Assembly (NCBI GenBank): GCA_013215655.1
Contig: JABSOX010000013.1
Coordinates: forward strand, 62,001 to 126,000
DNA length: 64,000 nucleotides
Source of the DNA: Colwellia sp.
GTDB lineage: Bacteria > Pseudomonadota > Gammaproteobacteria > Enterobacterales > Alteromonadaceae
Direction of reading: 5' to 3'
Position numbers and translations under genes: made by a program. The notes beneath the pieces are model-generated. The model searched no databases and was not told where the DNA came from. It saw nothing but the letters and a program-made list of their open reading frames with translations. Shown here one piece after another: positions 10,986 to 21,654 of the stretch. Numbering within the stretch: position 1 is the stretch's first letter; each line of letters opens with the position of its first letter.

Positions 10986-12173
10986 TTAAGTCACTTTATA
11001 TGATTGGAGTTTTACGCGTAATTGACATAAAAACACGATAAAAATAGCGCTAAACATTAACATTGAAAAAGGCAATGCTGTGCCATCATAAAACCACGCC
11101 AATATTGGGCCAGCTAATGCACCTATACCAAACCGCAAGGTGCCAATAACCGCTGTTGCCGTTCCTGATTGTTGAGTAAATTGATTTAGTACTAAAGCAT
11201 CAGAGTTAACCGCTATCATTGAAATACTACCCATTAATGGCGAAACCGTGAGTACCGTATAAATAATAGGAAGTTGCCAAAAATTAACAAGTACTAAAGC
11301 TAAAGACGATACCACTGCAACCGCTAGGCCATAACGTAACATCACTCTTGAACCTTTTTTGACAACAAAACGTGTATTAATAAAGTGTGCCGTTATTAAT
11401 CCTAAAACGTTAAGTGCAAATAATACACTGAACATCATTTCTGACACAGAAAACACGGTCAAGTAAACAAAGGGAATTGCCGTTATATAAGCAAAAAATG
11501 CTAGTGATACCACCATCGAGGTAATTAAATCAAACCTTGCTTGTTGGCAGGATAATACGATTTTATAGCGACCCAAAAAGCTAATGTTTTTGTCTAACTG
11601 TGGTTTTCTCTCCGGTAGATAACGAATGGCAAACAACAGCACTAATAAACTATAGCCCGCTAAGAAAAAGAATATCAATTGCCAACTATGTAGAACTAAT
11701 AAAGCACTACCAATACTCGGTGCTATCATTGGCGCTAACATCATGATCATACTGACATAAGACAAACCTTTGGCAGTATTTTTACCGTAATACTCTCTAA
11801 TAGTTCCGGGTACAACAACCGTCGCAGCACTACTGATAAAAGCCTGTACAAAACGCAGCGATAAAAATTGTTCGATAGTATCAACAAAAGGCAATACTAA
11901 ACTAATAAAAGAAAAGCCCAATATACCGATAAAAACGAGTTTACGACGGCTATATTGATCGGCTAAAGGACCAAAAAATAACAGACCCAAAGCATAACCT
12001 AATAAGTAGATACTTAAGGTATTTTGCACCATCGAAATATCAGTATTTAGCGCTTTTGCCAAAATAGGCATCGCTGGCAAGTACATATCAATTGCCAGTG
12101 GCGATATTGCAATAATTGCCGCCAGTAAGGGTAATAGTATTTTAAATGAGGGCTGTACTTTTAATTCATTCAC
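10986..12173 (-). CDS. Bcr/CflA family multidrug efflux MFS transporter
   Basis: 12-TM MFS with ISPLAIDMYLPAMPILAKAL and YALGLLFFGPLADQYSRRKLVF. Confidence 0.85.
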   Translation of the reverse strand: MNELKVQPSFKILLPLLAAIIAISPLAIDMYLPAMPILAKALNTDISMVQNTLSIYLLGYALGLLFFGPLADQYSRRKLVFIGILGFSFISLVLPFVDTIEQFLSLRFVQAFISSAATVVVPGTIREYYGKNTAKGLSYVSMIMMLAPMIAPSIGSALLVLHSWQLIFFFLAGYSLLVLLFAIRYLPERKPQLDKNISFLGRYKIVLSCQQARFDLITSMVVSLAFFAYITAIPFVYLTVFSVSEMMFSVLFALNVLGLITAHFINTRFVVKKGSRVMLRYGLAVAVVSSLALVLVNFWQLPIIYTVLTVSPLMGSISMIAVNSDALVLNQFTQQSGTATAVIGTLRFGIGALAGPILAWFYDGTALPFSMLMFSAIFIVFLCQLRVKLQSYKVT

Positions 12174-12187
12174 TTTTACAAAACACC

Positions 12188-13657
12188 TTAATTTTCAGGA
12201 TATTCATGAACCAAAGCGCCAATATTCATCACCGCTTGTTCAATGCTCTCGCACCATTGCACACCATAACTTATACGCATAAAGTTTTTGTATTTACCAG
12301 AAGGTGAAAATACTTGTCCGGGGGCAAAACTTACGCCTTTGGCAATCGCTTTTTGAAAAATTTTACTGGTATCGACATGTGAACGGCACCGAACCCATAA
12401 TACACTGCCACCTTGAGGTTTAGAGATGCATACTTCTTTGGGAAAGTATTCGGCAACCAATGCTCGCATGCGCTCACAGTTATATCGCAACGTTTTCCTT
12501 AATACTTGTAGATGGCGATCATATTCCCCACTCATCAAATAATCCGTTAATGTCCATTGTGGCAACATAGACGTTGAACATGATTGTGCACGTTTTATGC
12601 GTTTTGCTTGTTCTTCATATTTTCCCGGTAATAGCCAGCCAACGCGATAACCCGGTGCTGCCGTTTTAGAGAACGACGAACACGTCATTACTAAGCCTTT
12701 TTCAGAATATAATTGTGCAGGTATCGGTCTCTTTTCTGTGAAATATATATCGCTGTAAACTTCATCTTCAATAAGTGGGATGTTGTACTTTTCAATTAAT
12801 TTCACCATGGCTTGACGTTGTTCATTAGTCATCATCGAGCCAAGTGGATTATTAATGGCCGTTGAAAACAAACACGCTTTTACAGCATGTTCTTGAAGTA
12901 CTTTTTCTAGTTCACTGACACATACACCATCTTCAGTACAGGTATATACTTCTAATGCTTTCATCCCCAAACTTTCGATGAGCTCTATTAAGCCAAAGTA
13001 ACATGGCGATTCAACAGCAATAATATCGCCACGCTGTGCAACACACTGCAAAGCAATTGATAATGCTTCTTGAGCACCGTTGGTGATCAATATGTCATCA
13101 TGACTAACATCCACACCTTGGTCTTGATAGCGAAAAGCAATATTTAGTCTTAATTTAGGGTCGCCATTTATCGGTCCATAACTTACCGCTTTTTCAGAGA
13201 CACGACTTAATACCGAACGCATTAACCTTGCTAATGCTTTATCTGGTGGGTGAGCATGAACAGGATTGGAAATACCTAATGCAACCGTATCGGGTAAATG
13301 CACCGCTTCATAAACTTGCTCAATTAAGCTACGACATTCAACCTCAACAGGCTGACAACATGCCCATTTTGCTTTCATTGGCATTAGGGTTCGAGCTTGT
13401 TTAGCCTTCATGTAATAGCCCGATTGTGGTCGCGCTGAAATTGTACCTTGCCGCTCCAGCTCAATATAAGCTTGCTTAACCGTAGGTACACTGATCTCAA
13501 GTTGACTACTTAGTTTTCTCAAACTAGGTAGTTTATCGCCGGGACGTAATGCGCCACTTTTTTCTTGACGCTCAACAAATTCAATCACTTGTTGATATAA
13601 AAATTCCGGTGCAGCTCTATCTAATAATCGCATAAACTGTATAGGTTTCATTTTCAT
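12188..13657 (-). CDS. MocR-type (GntR-HTH + aminotransferase) transcriptional regulator
   Basis: N-terminal GntR wHTH (GDKLPSLRKLSSQLEISVPTVKQAYIELERQGTISARPQSGYYM), PLP aminotransferase fold (SSFSKTAAPGYRVGW). Confidence 0.93.
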   Translation of the reverse strand: MKMKPIQFMRLLDRAAPEFLYQQVIEFVERQEKSGALRPGDKLPSLRKLSSQLEISVPTVKQAYIELERQGTISARPQSGYYMKAKQARTLMPMKAKWACCQPVEVECRSLIEQVYEAVHLPDTVALGISNPVHAHPPDKALARLMRSVLSRVSEKAVSYGPINGDPKLRLNIAFRYQDQGVDVSHDDILITNGAQEALSIALQCVAQRGDIIAVESPCYFGLIELIESLGMKALEVYTCTEDGVCVSELEKVLQEHAVKACLFSTAINNPLGSMMTNEQRQAMVKLIEKYNIPLIEDEVYSDIYFTEKRPIPAQLYSEKGLVMTCSSFSKTAAPGYRVGWLLPGKYEEQAKRIKRAQSCSTSMLPQWTLTDYLMSGEYDRHLQVLRKTLRYNCERMRALVAEYFPKEVCISKPQGGSVLWVRCRSHVDTSKIFQKAIAKGVSFAPGQVFSPSGKYKNFMRISYGVQWCESIEQAVMNIGALVHEYPEN

Positions 13658-13791
13658 TTTTTTGTATATGTTATTAAAACAAATTTTCTATAGACTGTCT
13701 ATTCATAATCTAGTTCAAGAGAAATATCTAGCTAGATACGGCAATGCACCTAATGTGTATTGCCCTTTTAATTAATACTGAGGAGAACAAC

Positions 13792-13968
13792 ATGACTTTC
13801 ATCTATATCATAAAAACAATCGCAGCTAAGTGGATTAATACTTTATCAAATACACATATGATGAAAGATCTTGTTGCTCAAGAAACACAGTCGATTCGAA
13901 TGGCTAAACAGGTAATAACTAGTGGCTCCAACCCGTGCTCTGTTGAGCAACGTTGTGACAAGCTTTAA
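13792..13968 (+). CDS. Small hypothetical protein, 58 aa
   Basis: ATG preceded by a strong SD (ctgaggagaacaac); MTFIYIIKTIAAKWINTLSNTHMMKDLVAQETQSIRMAKQVITSGSNPCSVEQRCDKL; the listed ORF begins upstream at 13744. Confidence 0.45.
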   Translation: MTFIYIIKTIAAKWINTLSNTHMMKDLVAQETQSIRMAKQVITSGSNPCSVEQRCDKL

Positions 13969-13978
13969 AGAAAGTAAT

Positions 13979-14014
13979 GAAATAGCAAAATTAAAGAAAA
14001 TATTTTGCTATTTC
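13979..14014 (+). promoter_or_regulatory. Perfect 13-bp stem-loop between the 58-aa ORF and the DMT transporter gene
   Basis: GAAATAGCAAAAT-N10-ATTTTGCTATTTC; no proper T-tract. Confidence 0.5.
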
Positions 14015-14029
14015 TAAAAGGAATGCATC

Positions 14030-14947
14030 ATGAGTAATACTTTTTTATATATTGTCACCGTAGTTATCTGGGGATCTACATGGATAGTTATCAATTACCA
14101 ATTGGGTGATGTCGCACCAGAGGCTTCTTTGGTCTACCGCTTTGGTTTAGCTGCCGTGATATTGTTTGCACTATGTAAGATTAAAAAGCTGCCACTTAAA
14201 TTTTCAAAACAGCAACATATGCAGCTTTTTGCCTTTGGTTTAACACTGTTTGGCTGCAATTATTATTTTCTTTATAACGCCCAACAACATATTAATTCAG
14301 CTTTGACCTGCATTGCGTTTTCTATGCTGCTATTTTTTAATGTGATTAATGCACGTATTTGGTTTAAAACAAAAATTACTAAGCAAATTTATATGGGTGG
14401 TGCTTTAGGTTTATTGGGTATGGTCACATTATTTTGGCCAGAAGTGACCAGTACAACACTAGGAACTGAAACACTCTTTGGTTTAGCACTTTGTTTGGTA
14501 GGAACTCTCTTTGCTTCAACAGGTAATATGTTGTCGATAAGAAACCAGCAACTTAAATTACCTTTGTTGTCAGCCAACGCATGGGCAATGGCTTACGGAG
14601 CTAGTTTTATGGCTATTATGCTGGTTGTACAAGGAAAGAGTTTCAGTTTTTCATTCACGCTCCCGTACATCAGCTCATTACTTTATTTATCAATATTTGG
14701 CTCTGTTATCGCGTTTGGTAGCTACTTAACGTTACTCAATAGAATTGGCGCACATCAAGCATCTTACGCAAATATTATTTTCCCTGCGGTTGCCGTAGTT
14801 ATTTCTACATTTGTTGAAGGTTTCAGCTGGAGCATACACACCGTTTTAGGTTTAGTATTTATTTTACTTGGCAACTTAGTGGTACTAACAAAACCGAAAA
14901 AGGAAAAGCAGGTGACACCAGCATTAACTCAGACAGAGTTAAGTTAA
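14030..14947 (+). CDS. EamA/DMT family transporter
   Basis: 10-TM protein; TVVIWGSTWIVINYQLGDVAPEASLVYRFGLAA; divergent from the MocR regulator. Confidence 0.88.
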   Translation: MSNTFLYIVTVVIWGSTWIVINYQLGDVAPEASLVYRFGLAAVILFALCKIKKLPLKFSKQQHMQLFAFGLTLFGCNYYFLYNAQQHINSALTCIAFSMLLFFNVINARIWFKTKITKQIYMGGALGLLGMVTLFWPEVTSTTLGTETLFGLALCLVGTLFASTGNMLSIRNQQLKLPLLSANAWAMAYGASFMAIMLVVQGKSFSFSFTLPYISSLLYLSIFGSVIAFGSYLTLLNRIGAHQASYANIIFPAVAVVISTFVEGFSWSIHTVLGLVFILLGNLVVLTKPKKEKQVTPALTQTELS

Positions 14948-15005
14948 TGGTCAGTTCCTAGCTACCCAAATTTAATGTTACGTTTTAGTTGTGCTTATTG
15001 CACCA

Positions 15006-15044
15006 CGGCATGTGGAACTCCTTCCCCGCATGCCGTTTTTTTTT
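15006..15044 (+). terminator. Rho-independent terminator
   Basis: CGGCATG...CATGCCG followed by T9. Confidence 0.9.
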
Positions 15045-15294
15045 ACCTAAACTTCCTAAATCCTGACAATTTTTTAGGGTTACTAGCTTTCATATTTAAA
15101 TAAAACTAACTGATGATTAATTTTTAACTAAACTTAATACTTATGATGTCGAGGCATGTTACCGATAAGCCGAAGCTTTTAAATAAGAAGAGGGTTTATT
15201 TCTCTTCGAAATAGTATGCTGATCTTGTTTGATTGATGTTACAGCTTTAGTATATTGATAAATGGTCTTTTAAATTTTTTATCATGGTAGATAG

Positions 15295-16059
15295 GTGAAA
15301 ATTGAAATGAAGAACACCCAAATTCTGGCTCTTTTTTGTTCTTTTATATTTATTGCTACCACTCAGGCTGCTTCACAAAATTTGTTATTTGTTACCGAAC
15401 ATTCTCCTCCTTTTCAGTTTCTCAATAAATTAAAAAATGTCGAAGGATTCACTACAAAAGTTATAGAAGCAGCACTCAAATTAACCCCTTACCAACATCA
15501 AACTAAAATTTATCCTTGGTCACGTTCATTTTTTTTGGCTAAAAATAAAGAAAATACCTGTATTTATTTGATGTCGAGAGATAAAGAAAGAGAAAAGCAC
15601 TTTCAATGGGTAGCCCCTATTGTCTCCACAAATGATTATTTTATAGGTTTATCTGCAAGAACTGATATTAAAACTAATAATATCGAAGACGTAAAAAAGT
15701 ACAAAGTTGCTGTTTTAAAAGAAGACCGGACCTATTATGAACTGTTAAAGCAAGGCTTTATTGAAAATAAAAACCTTTATATTATTAATAATAGTACTTC
15801 AATGTTAAAGCTTTTAACCATGAGAAAACAAATTGATTTTGTTTTAGCCGATACCATTAATGTAAAATATCGGGCTATCTTTAATAATATGGATTATAAA
15901 TTATTTAAAACTTATTTTAAATTAAATGAAAAGCCAATAGAGCTATACCTAGCTTGTAGTTTACAAACCTCCAAAGAAATAGTTCAAACACTTGCTCAAG
16001 CAATTAACACTGTTAAAGAAAATGGCACTTACGATAGAATACTTGATACTTGGCAATGA
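15295..16059 (+). CDS. Periplasmic solute-binding protein (SBP_bac_3-like)
   Basis: Signal peptide; LLFVTEHSPPFQFLNKLKNVEGFTTKVIEAALKLT...IYPWSRSF; an ATG at 15307 is an alternative start. Confidence 0.75.
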   Translation: MKIEMKNTQILALFCSFIFIATTQAASQNLLFVTEHSPPFQFLNKLKNVEGFTTKVIEAALKLTPYQHQTKIYPWSRSFFLAKNKENTCIYLMSRDKEREKHFQWVAPIVSTNDYFIGLSARTDIKTNNIEDVKKYKVAVLKEDRTYYELLKQGFIENKNLYIINNSTSMLKLLTMRKQIDFVLADTINVKYRAIFNNMDYKLFKTYFKLNEKPIELYLACSLQTSKEIVQTLAQAINTVKENGTYDRILDTWQ

Positions 16060-16091
16060 TAGATGGATTAGCTTTTGCTTCTATACAAACT

Positions 16092-16901
16092 TTAACTTAA
16101 CAACATTTTACCTGCAATTTCTTTCACTAATTTAGCTGCTAGCTGCGATGTCATATTATCGATATCTTTATTTGGGTTAAATTCAACAATATCAGCACCA
16201 ACGATCGGCATATTAATTTGATGGATAAAATTAATCACGTCGCGACTGGATAAACCACCTGGCTCACGATGAGATACACCGGGAGCAAAGGCAGGATCTA
16301 TTCCATCGATATCTAGTGATAAATAAACGGGATGATTAAACACCAAAGATTTAGCCATTGGCCAGTCTTTCATTTCAATCACCTCTACTCTAAATTTATC
16401 TACTTGTTCTCTTTGGTGAAGCGTCAATGTACGAATACCAATTTGAATGAGTTCGTCACATAACTCATCTTCCATTATGCGTGCAAAAGGACAAGCATTT
16501 GAGTATTTATTGCCTTTAAAAGAGTCATACAAATCAGTATGTGCATCAATATGAACTATCGTTAATTTAGGGAAGTGTTTACGATAACTTTTTAGTAATG
16601 GATAGCTAATACTGTGATCACCACCCAAAGATAATAGTCGTATATTATCGTTAAGTAACTGATCACAGCGTTGCTCAATAGGCTGTAAAAAGCTTTGCTT
16701 TTTAGCAATCTTTACATCGCCACAATCAAGCCAAGCTTGATGCTCTTTCAAATTAACACCGAGCTCAGTCGAGCCATTTAACGATCCAGAGTTTAAAACT
16801 TCTCGAATAATGGCAGGAGCCTTTGCGGGCCCCTTTTCAAATGAAGAATTATCGTCAAAAGGTATACCTAATAAACCGACTCGATACTGTTTCATTGACA
16901 T
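16092..16901 (-). CDS. Ureohydrolase (agmatinase/arginase family)
   Basis: LGGDHSISYPLLKSY, VHIDAHTDLYD, SLDIDGIDPAFAPGVSHREPGGLSSRD. Confidence 0.88.
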   Translation of the reverse strand: MSMKQYRVGLLGIPFDDNSSFEKGPAKAPAIIREVLNSGSLNGSTELGVNLKEHQAWLDCGDVKIAKKQSFLQPIEQRCDQLLNDNIRLLSLGGDHSISYPLLKSYRKHFPKLTIVHIDAHTDLYDSFKGNKYSNACPFARIMEDELCDELIQIGIRTLTLHQREQVDKFRVEVIEMKDWPMAKSLVFNHPVYLSLDIDGIDPAFAPGVSHREPGGLSSRDVINFIHQINMPIVGADIVEFNPNKDIDNMTSQLAAKLVKEIAGKMLLS

Positions 16902-16924
16902 AGGTTACCTAAATAAACACGTTG

Positions 16925-19345
16925 CTAGTTACCAATGGGCGAACCCGGAGCCATTTTGATACTTGATGCTGGTGTCACCAATTTATCGTTATTTAAACTG
17001 TAATCAATTTGTCTCGCCAATAAACGAAACTGTGCAGACAAACCTTTATACTTCCGGCTTCTTTGATGATCAGTTAACCACTCTTGACTATCACTAAGCG
17101 CAACATAAACTTCAGCTCTAAGCTCCGTTACTAAGTCTTTTTTATGCCACAGAGTTAGTAAGTGCTCAATAACTTGTTGATTGACACGTTGTTGAACCAA
17201 TAACTCAATGCCTTTTCTCGCCTGTACTTTAACTGTCTTGGTTAATAGCTCATTAAAAATATCAGATATTTGCGGAATACCTGCAACCATAACTGCTTGT
17301 TGCTGTACCCGCCCTAAACGTTCAGCATTTAATAACAAGGTTAACGTATGTTTAGCGCTAGCTTCTGCCGCACTAACTGGGTCAAAAGTTAAACCTGTTT
17401 TTGATTTAAAACTCTCACGACCGCGACGATAGCCGTACGCCTTAGGAGGAATAAGCTTAACTATATGCTCAGGTAAAGTTAACACCTCGGTTGATAAGGT
17501 TTTAAGTAACGCGGTTAATGCTTGTTGCTGATTTTCACTGGTTACGATAGTCATTTCATTTTTAAAGTGCTTATCTTTAACTTGATAACCATAACTGACA
17601 CCACCAATAAGTTTTGCCGTTGCCGCAACTTGAAAGCGATGAAAATTATAAATAGGCACTAAGACTGGCTCAATTTCAGACAAAGGAGCGCCGTAAGGAA
17701 TACTATTTAAGCCAAAATCAGTAAGTGCTTTTTCACGAACATCTAAAACACGTAATAATTCTGCGGCGGCATTAGCACCATTATCCCATAGGTGACCTGT
17801 TTGATGAGCACTAGAGTTTGACCGTGCATCGGGGTCGGAAACATATTGCAGCCCTTTCGCTTGAGCATCACTTATCAGGCTTGCTAATAATACGGCTTCT
17901 TTGTCAGCTGGAACATCGCTATAACCGTAGGCAATAACATATTTATCCCAAAGACCAATATCGGTTGCATAAGCATTAGATAAATCTATTTCACCATTAT
18001 TTAACTCAATTAACGGGTGTGGATAATCCATTACTGAAGCGCGATCATTAACACTGGCAGCAAAGTTATGTGCTATGCCTAATGTATGTCCAACTTCATG
18101 AGCTGCAAGTTGGCGAATACGTGCTAGCGCCATTTCTTTCATTGGCGTCGTATCCGTTTTTTCTGACTTAAAAGGAGAAGTTAACCCTAAGGCAATTAAG
18201 TAATCTTGGCGAACACGTAAAGACCCCAAAGTGACATGTCCTTTAATAATTTCGCCAGTACGAGGATCTCGAATCGATGCCCCATATGACCAACCACGTG
18301 TTGCACGATGCACCCACTGAATAACGTTATAACGAACATCCATAGGATCGGCATCTGCGGGCAACATTTTCACTTGAAAAGCATTTTTATAACCAATGGC
18401 TTGATAAGCTTGATCCCACCAACGCGCACCATCTAATAAAGCACTGCGCACCGGCTCTGGCACACCCGCATCAAGATAATAAATAATCGGTTTAATAGCT
18501 TCACTTATTTTAGCATTGGGATTTTTTTTCTGTAAACGATGACGTGGTATCACACGTTGAATTAACGACTCATCTATATCAGTAGCATAATCAGCATATG
18601 AATCGGCCCAAAAACCACTATAGGGATGAAAAGTGCGGGTTTGATAATTGTCATCAGGTAGTTTAATCAAAGAATGATGTAAATTTACGGTTACCGCTTT
18701 AGCATCAGGTGTTACCGCTCGAATAAACTCTCCCTTACCATCACCCTTGAAAGTTACCGTTGCTTCAAGTTCGGTATTATCAGGAAACGCCTTACTACGC
18801 TGTATATAAAGTGCACTTCGACTAACATCAACTTTATAGCTGCCCTGCTTAGATTTTTTTAATCTATCAGCTAAGTTGTGAATATCAGAAAGTAAAAATG
18901 GTGTGTAATCGATAAAGACACGTTTACCATCTTCACTGGCATTCGCTACTTTAAAGCCCCAAATAACAGAACTTGCAAACGCTTCGTTAATGGCTTGTTT
19001 TTCTAACTTATTATCTGAATTAGCACGATAATAAGTATTTAGCTGACGTAATAAAACTTTTTCGCCAATGCGTTCAAACTGCACTAAACGTGTATCGCCC
19101 AACTGGCCGCGATCTAAGCCTATATCATTTGAACCAATGCCATGGGGCAAACCACTTTGAAAGAGAAACTGTTGATTAAATTGGTTAATTTCTAAAAAAA
19201 CTTTTCCCGTTTCTTCTTGATGATAAAAGGAGAAATAACCTTGATGTTTTACTTTATCTTCGGTGAATTCTGCAACACTGATTTGTGCATGCACAGAAAA
19301 AACACTACACACCAGTAATAAAAACAGTTTACGCATCAAATTCAT
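16925..19345 (-). CDS. Secreted zinc-dependent metalloprotease (DUF5117/DUF4953-type)
   Basis: 806 aa, signal peptide, zinc motif AAHEVGHTLGIAHNFAAS, MDYPHPLIEL. Confidence 0.85.
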   Translation of the reverse strand: MNLMRKLFLLLVCSVFSVHAQISVAEFTEDKVKHQGYFSFYHQEETGKVFLEINQFNQQFLFQSGLPHGIGSNDIGLDRGQLGDTRLVQFERIGEKVLLRQLNTYYRANSDNKLEKQAINEAFASSVIWGFKVANASEDGKRVFIDYTPFLLSDIHNLADRLKKSKQGSYKVDVSRSALYIQRSKAFPDNTELEATVTFKGDGKGEFIRAVTPDAKAVTVNLHHSLIKLPDDNYQTRTFHPYSGFWADSYADYATDIDESLIQRVIPRHRLQKKNPNAKISEAIKPIIYYLDAGVPEPVRSALLDGARWWDQAYQAIGYKNAFQVKMLPADADPMDVRYNVIQWVHRATRGWSYGASIRDPRTGEIIKGHVTLGSLRVRQDYLIALGLTSPFKSEKTDTTPMKEMALARIRQLAAHEVGHTLGIAHNFAASVNDRASVMDYPHPLIELNNGEIDLSNAYATDIGLWDKYVIAYGYSDVPADKEAVLLASLISDAQAKGLQYVSDPDARSNSSAHQTGHLWDNGANAAAELLRVLDVREKALTDFGLNSIPYGAPLSEIEPVLVPIYNFHRFQVAATAKLIGGVSYGYQVKDKHFKNEMTIVTSENQQQALTALLKTLSTEVLTLPEHIVKLIPPKAYGYRRGRESFKSKTGLTFDPVSAAEASAKHTLTLLLNAERLGRVQQQAVMVAGIPQISDIFNELLTKTVKVQARKGIELLVQQRVNQQVIEHLLTLWHKKDLVTELRAEVYVALSDSQEWLTDHQRSRKYKGLSAQFRLLARQIDYSLNNDKLVTPASSIKMAPGSPIGN

Positions 19346-19497
19346 TTATTCCTCTCCTTAAGAGCAACTTACTAGTAATTTAATTAATCTTTTAAATTGT
19401 ACAAAATACAACAACAAACTTGCTATAATTATCAGCAAAAGTAAATATGAAAGTTTTCATCTATAACAACTAATACACAACGACGCACTTACTGACT

Positions 19498-20499
19498 TTG
19501 TCAGCTTACAATAAAGAATTAGGTAACCCGATGCAACGACTAGCACCCGCTTTACGTGAAGATAATGTACCACTAGACCTTATTTCCCTAATAAAAACCA
19601 TATTAGCCGCTACAAAAGAAATATCATTTCGTGTTAGCCAAGCGCATTTAGGTGGTTTAATGGGCTCAACTTTGGATGAAAACATTCAAGGTGAAGTACA
19701 AAAAGAACTTGATGTGGTTGCCAATGAATTATTTAAAGATATTTTATTAGAATCAGGCTTTGTTAAAGCAGTTTCTTCTGAGGAAGAAGATACTTCTGTT
19801 GCCGGCAATCCAAAAGGTAAATATCTTGTTTCATTTGACCCCTTAGATGGTAGTTCAAATATCGAAATAAATTCTTTAATTGGTACTATTTTCTCAATTC
19901 ATCCGGCACCAGAAAATATGGATGCTGATGATCCCGACATGTTCAAACAAGCAGGCCATAAACAAGTTTGTGCGGGCTATGTATTATATGGTCCGGCAAC
20001 TATGTTAGTTATGACAACCGGAAGTGGTACACATTTTTATGTATTAGATCGTACTCACGGCGGTTATTTATTAGTAGAGCGTAATGTTCAAGTGCCTGAA
20101 GAAACTCAAGAGTTTGCTGTTAACATGTCTAATCAACGTTTTTGGCAAGCTCCAATGAAAAACTACATTGATGATTTATTATTAGGTGATACGGGCCCTC
20201 GTGGTAAAAACTTTAATATGCGCTGGATAGCCGCTATGGTCGGCGATGTTCATCGTGTATTGACGCGCGGTGGTATTTTTACCTATCCTGCCGATAACAA
20301 AGATCCAAAAAAACCTTACAAGTTACGTTTAATGTATGAAGCTAACCCAATGAGCTTTTTGGTTGAGCAAGCTGGTGGCATAAGTGTGACGAGTGAAGGT
20401 CGTATTATGGATATAGAACCGGGTAGCATTCATCAACGTGTAGAAGTCATCCTTGGTTCTAAAAAAGAAGTTGAAGCCTGTTTAGCTTATTATAAGTAA
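19498..20499 (+). CDS. fbp: Fructose-1,6-bisphosphatase class I
   Basis: [68 protein letters not shown] at 19531 is a likely true start. Confidence 0.96.
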   Translation: MSAYNKELGNPMQRLAPALREDNVPLDLISLIKTILAATKEISFRVSQAHLGGLMGSTLDENIQGEVQKELDVVANELFKDILLESGFVKAVSSEEEDTSVAGNPKGKYLVSFDPLDGSSNIEINSLIGTIFSIHPAPENMDADDPDMFKQAGHKQVCAGYVLYGPATMLVMTTGSGTHFYVLDRTHGGYLLVERNVQVPEETQEFAVNMSNQRFWQAPMKNYIDDLLLGDTGPRGKNFNMRWIAAMVGDVHRVLTRGGIFTYPADNKDPKKPYKLRLMYEANPMSFLVEQAGGISVTSEGRIMDIEPGSIHQRVEVILGSKKEVEACLAYYK

Positions 20500-20535
20500 T
20501 GATTTCGCTCCTTTAAAAGACATATATCTATAATA

Positions 20536-20577
20536 AAGCCGCTTATACATTAGTTATATGTAAAGTGGCTTTTTTTT
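20536..20577 (+). terminator. Rho-independent terminator of fbp
   Basis: AAGCCGCTT...AAGTGGCTTTTTTTT. Confidence 0.8.
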
Positions 20578-20638
20578 ATGCTGAGTTTATTGTTAAAATA
20601 GCGATAATTTACTTACTTTATCGCTTTAAGAGAATTTC

Positions 20639-21559
20639 ATGCCTAATTATGTTGTTGGACACAAAATCCCTGATTCAGACTCTATCTGTTCTGCAATCGC
20701 CCTTTCCTATTTAAAAACAACCTTAGGTGAAGAAACAGTTCCTGCCCGTTTAGGCAAGTTGTCACCTGAAACTTTATTCATTTTAGACAAGTTTGGTTTT
20801 GAACAACCTCAACTTAAAACTAGCTATGCAGGTGAAAGTTTATATATTGTTGATCATTCCGATCGTGTTTTAGCTCCCGATGACGTTGATGAAGCAACAA
20901 TACTCGGTATTATCGATCATCACAAATTAGGCGACTTAACCACTTCAACACCCTTAGAATGTTGGATCCGCCCTGTTGGCTGTACCAATACCATCATCAA
21001 GATGATGTTCGACTTTCATAATGTCGACATTCCTAAGAATATTGCAGGTGCAATGATGTGTGCCATTTTATCTGATACGGTTATTTTTAAATCACCGACT
21101 TGTACCACTGCAGATATTAAGTGTGTAGAAGCATTAGCTGAAATTGCAGGTATAGACGACCCTAAAGAATTAGGCATGGATATGTTTAGAGTAAAATCAG
21201 CTGTTGAAGGCACACCCATTCGTGATTTAGTATTGCGTGATTTTAAAGACTTTAATATGAATGGAAACCTTGTTGGTATTGGTCAATTAGAAGTTATCGA
21301 CCTTACTGTTTTTGATGAAATGAAAGCAGACCTTGAAGCGGATATCGCTAAATTAAAAGTAGAAGGTGACCGTCATACGGTAATTTTATTATTAACGGAT
21401 ATTATGAAAGAAGGCTCTGAAATGTTAGTGGTTAGTGACAACGCTGACTTAACAAAAAAAGCCTATGGCAAAGCAACTATTGACGGCAAAGTATGGTTAG
21501 ATGGTGTACTTTCTCGCAAAAAGCAAATCGTGCCCCCTCTACAAGAATTTTTTGCTTAG
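20639..21559 (+). CDS. ppaC: Manganese-dependent inorganic pyrophosphatase (DHH family)
   Basis: VVGHKIPDSDSICSAIALSYLK, IVDHSDRVLAPDDVDEATILGIIDHHKLGD, SRKKQIVPPLQEFF. Confidence 0.95.
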   Translation: MPNYVVGHKIPDSDSICSAIALSYLKTTLGEETVPARLGKLSPETLFILDKFGFEQPQLKTSYAGESLYIVDHSDRVLAPDDVDEATILGIIDHHKLGDLTTSTPLECWIRPVGCTNTIIKMMFDFHNVDIPKNIAGAMMCAILSDTVIFKSPTCTTADIKCVEALAEIAGIDDPKELGMDMFRVKSAVEGTPIRDLVLRDFKDFNMNGNLVGIGQLEVIDLTVFDEMKADLEADIAKLKVEGDRHTVILLLTDIMKEGSEMLVVSDNADLTKKAYGKATIDGKVWLDGVLSRKKQIVPPLQEFFA

Positions 21560-21601
21560 TTACCCCTCCATCTATCAAACTATCAATCAATACCTATGAA
21601 C

Positions 21602-21632
21602 AATAAAGCTCAGTATTAACTGAGTTTTATTG
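21602..21632 (+). terminator. Stem-loop terminator after ppaC
   Basis: AATAAAGCTCAG-TATTAA-CTGAGTTTTATT. Confidence 0.75.
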
Positions 21633-21654
21633 TATTTAATAACCAAGGTTCATT

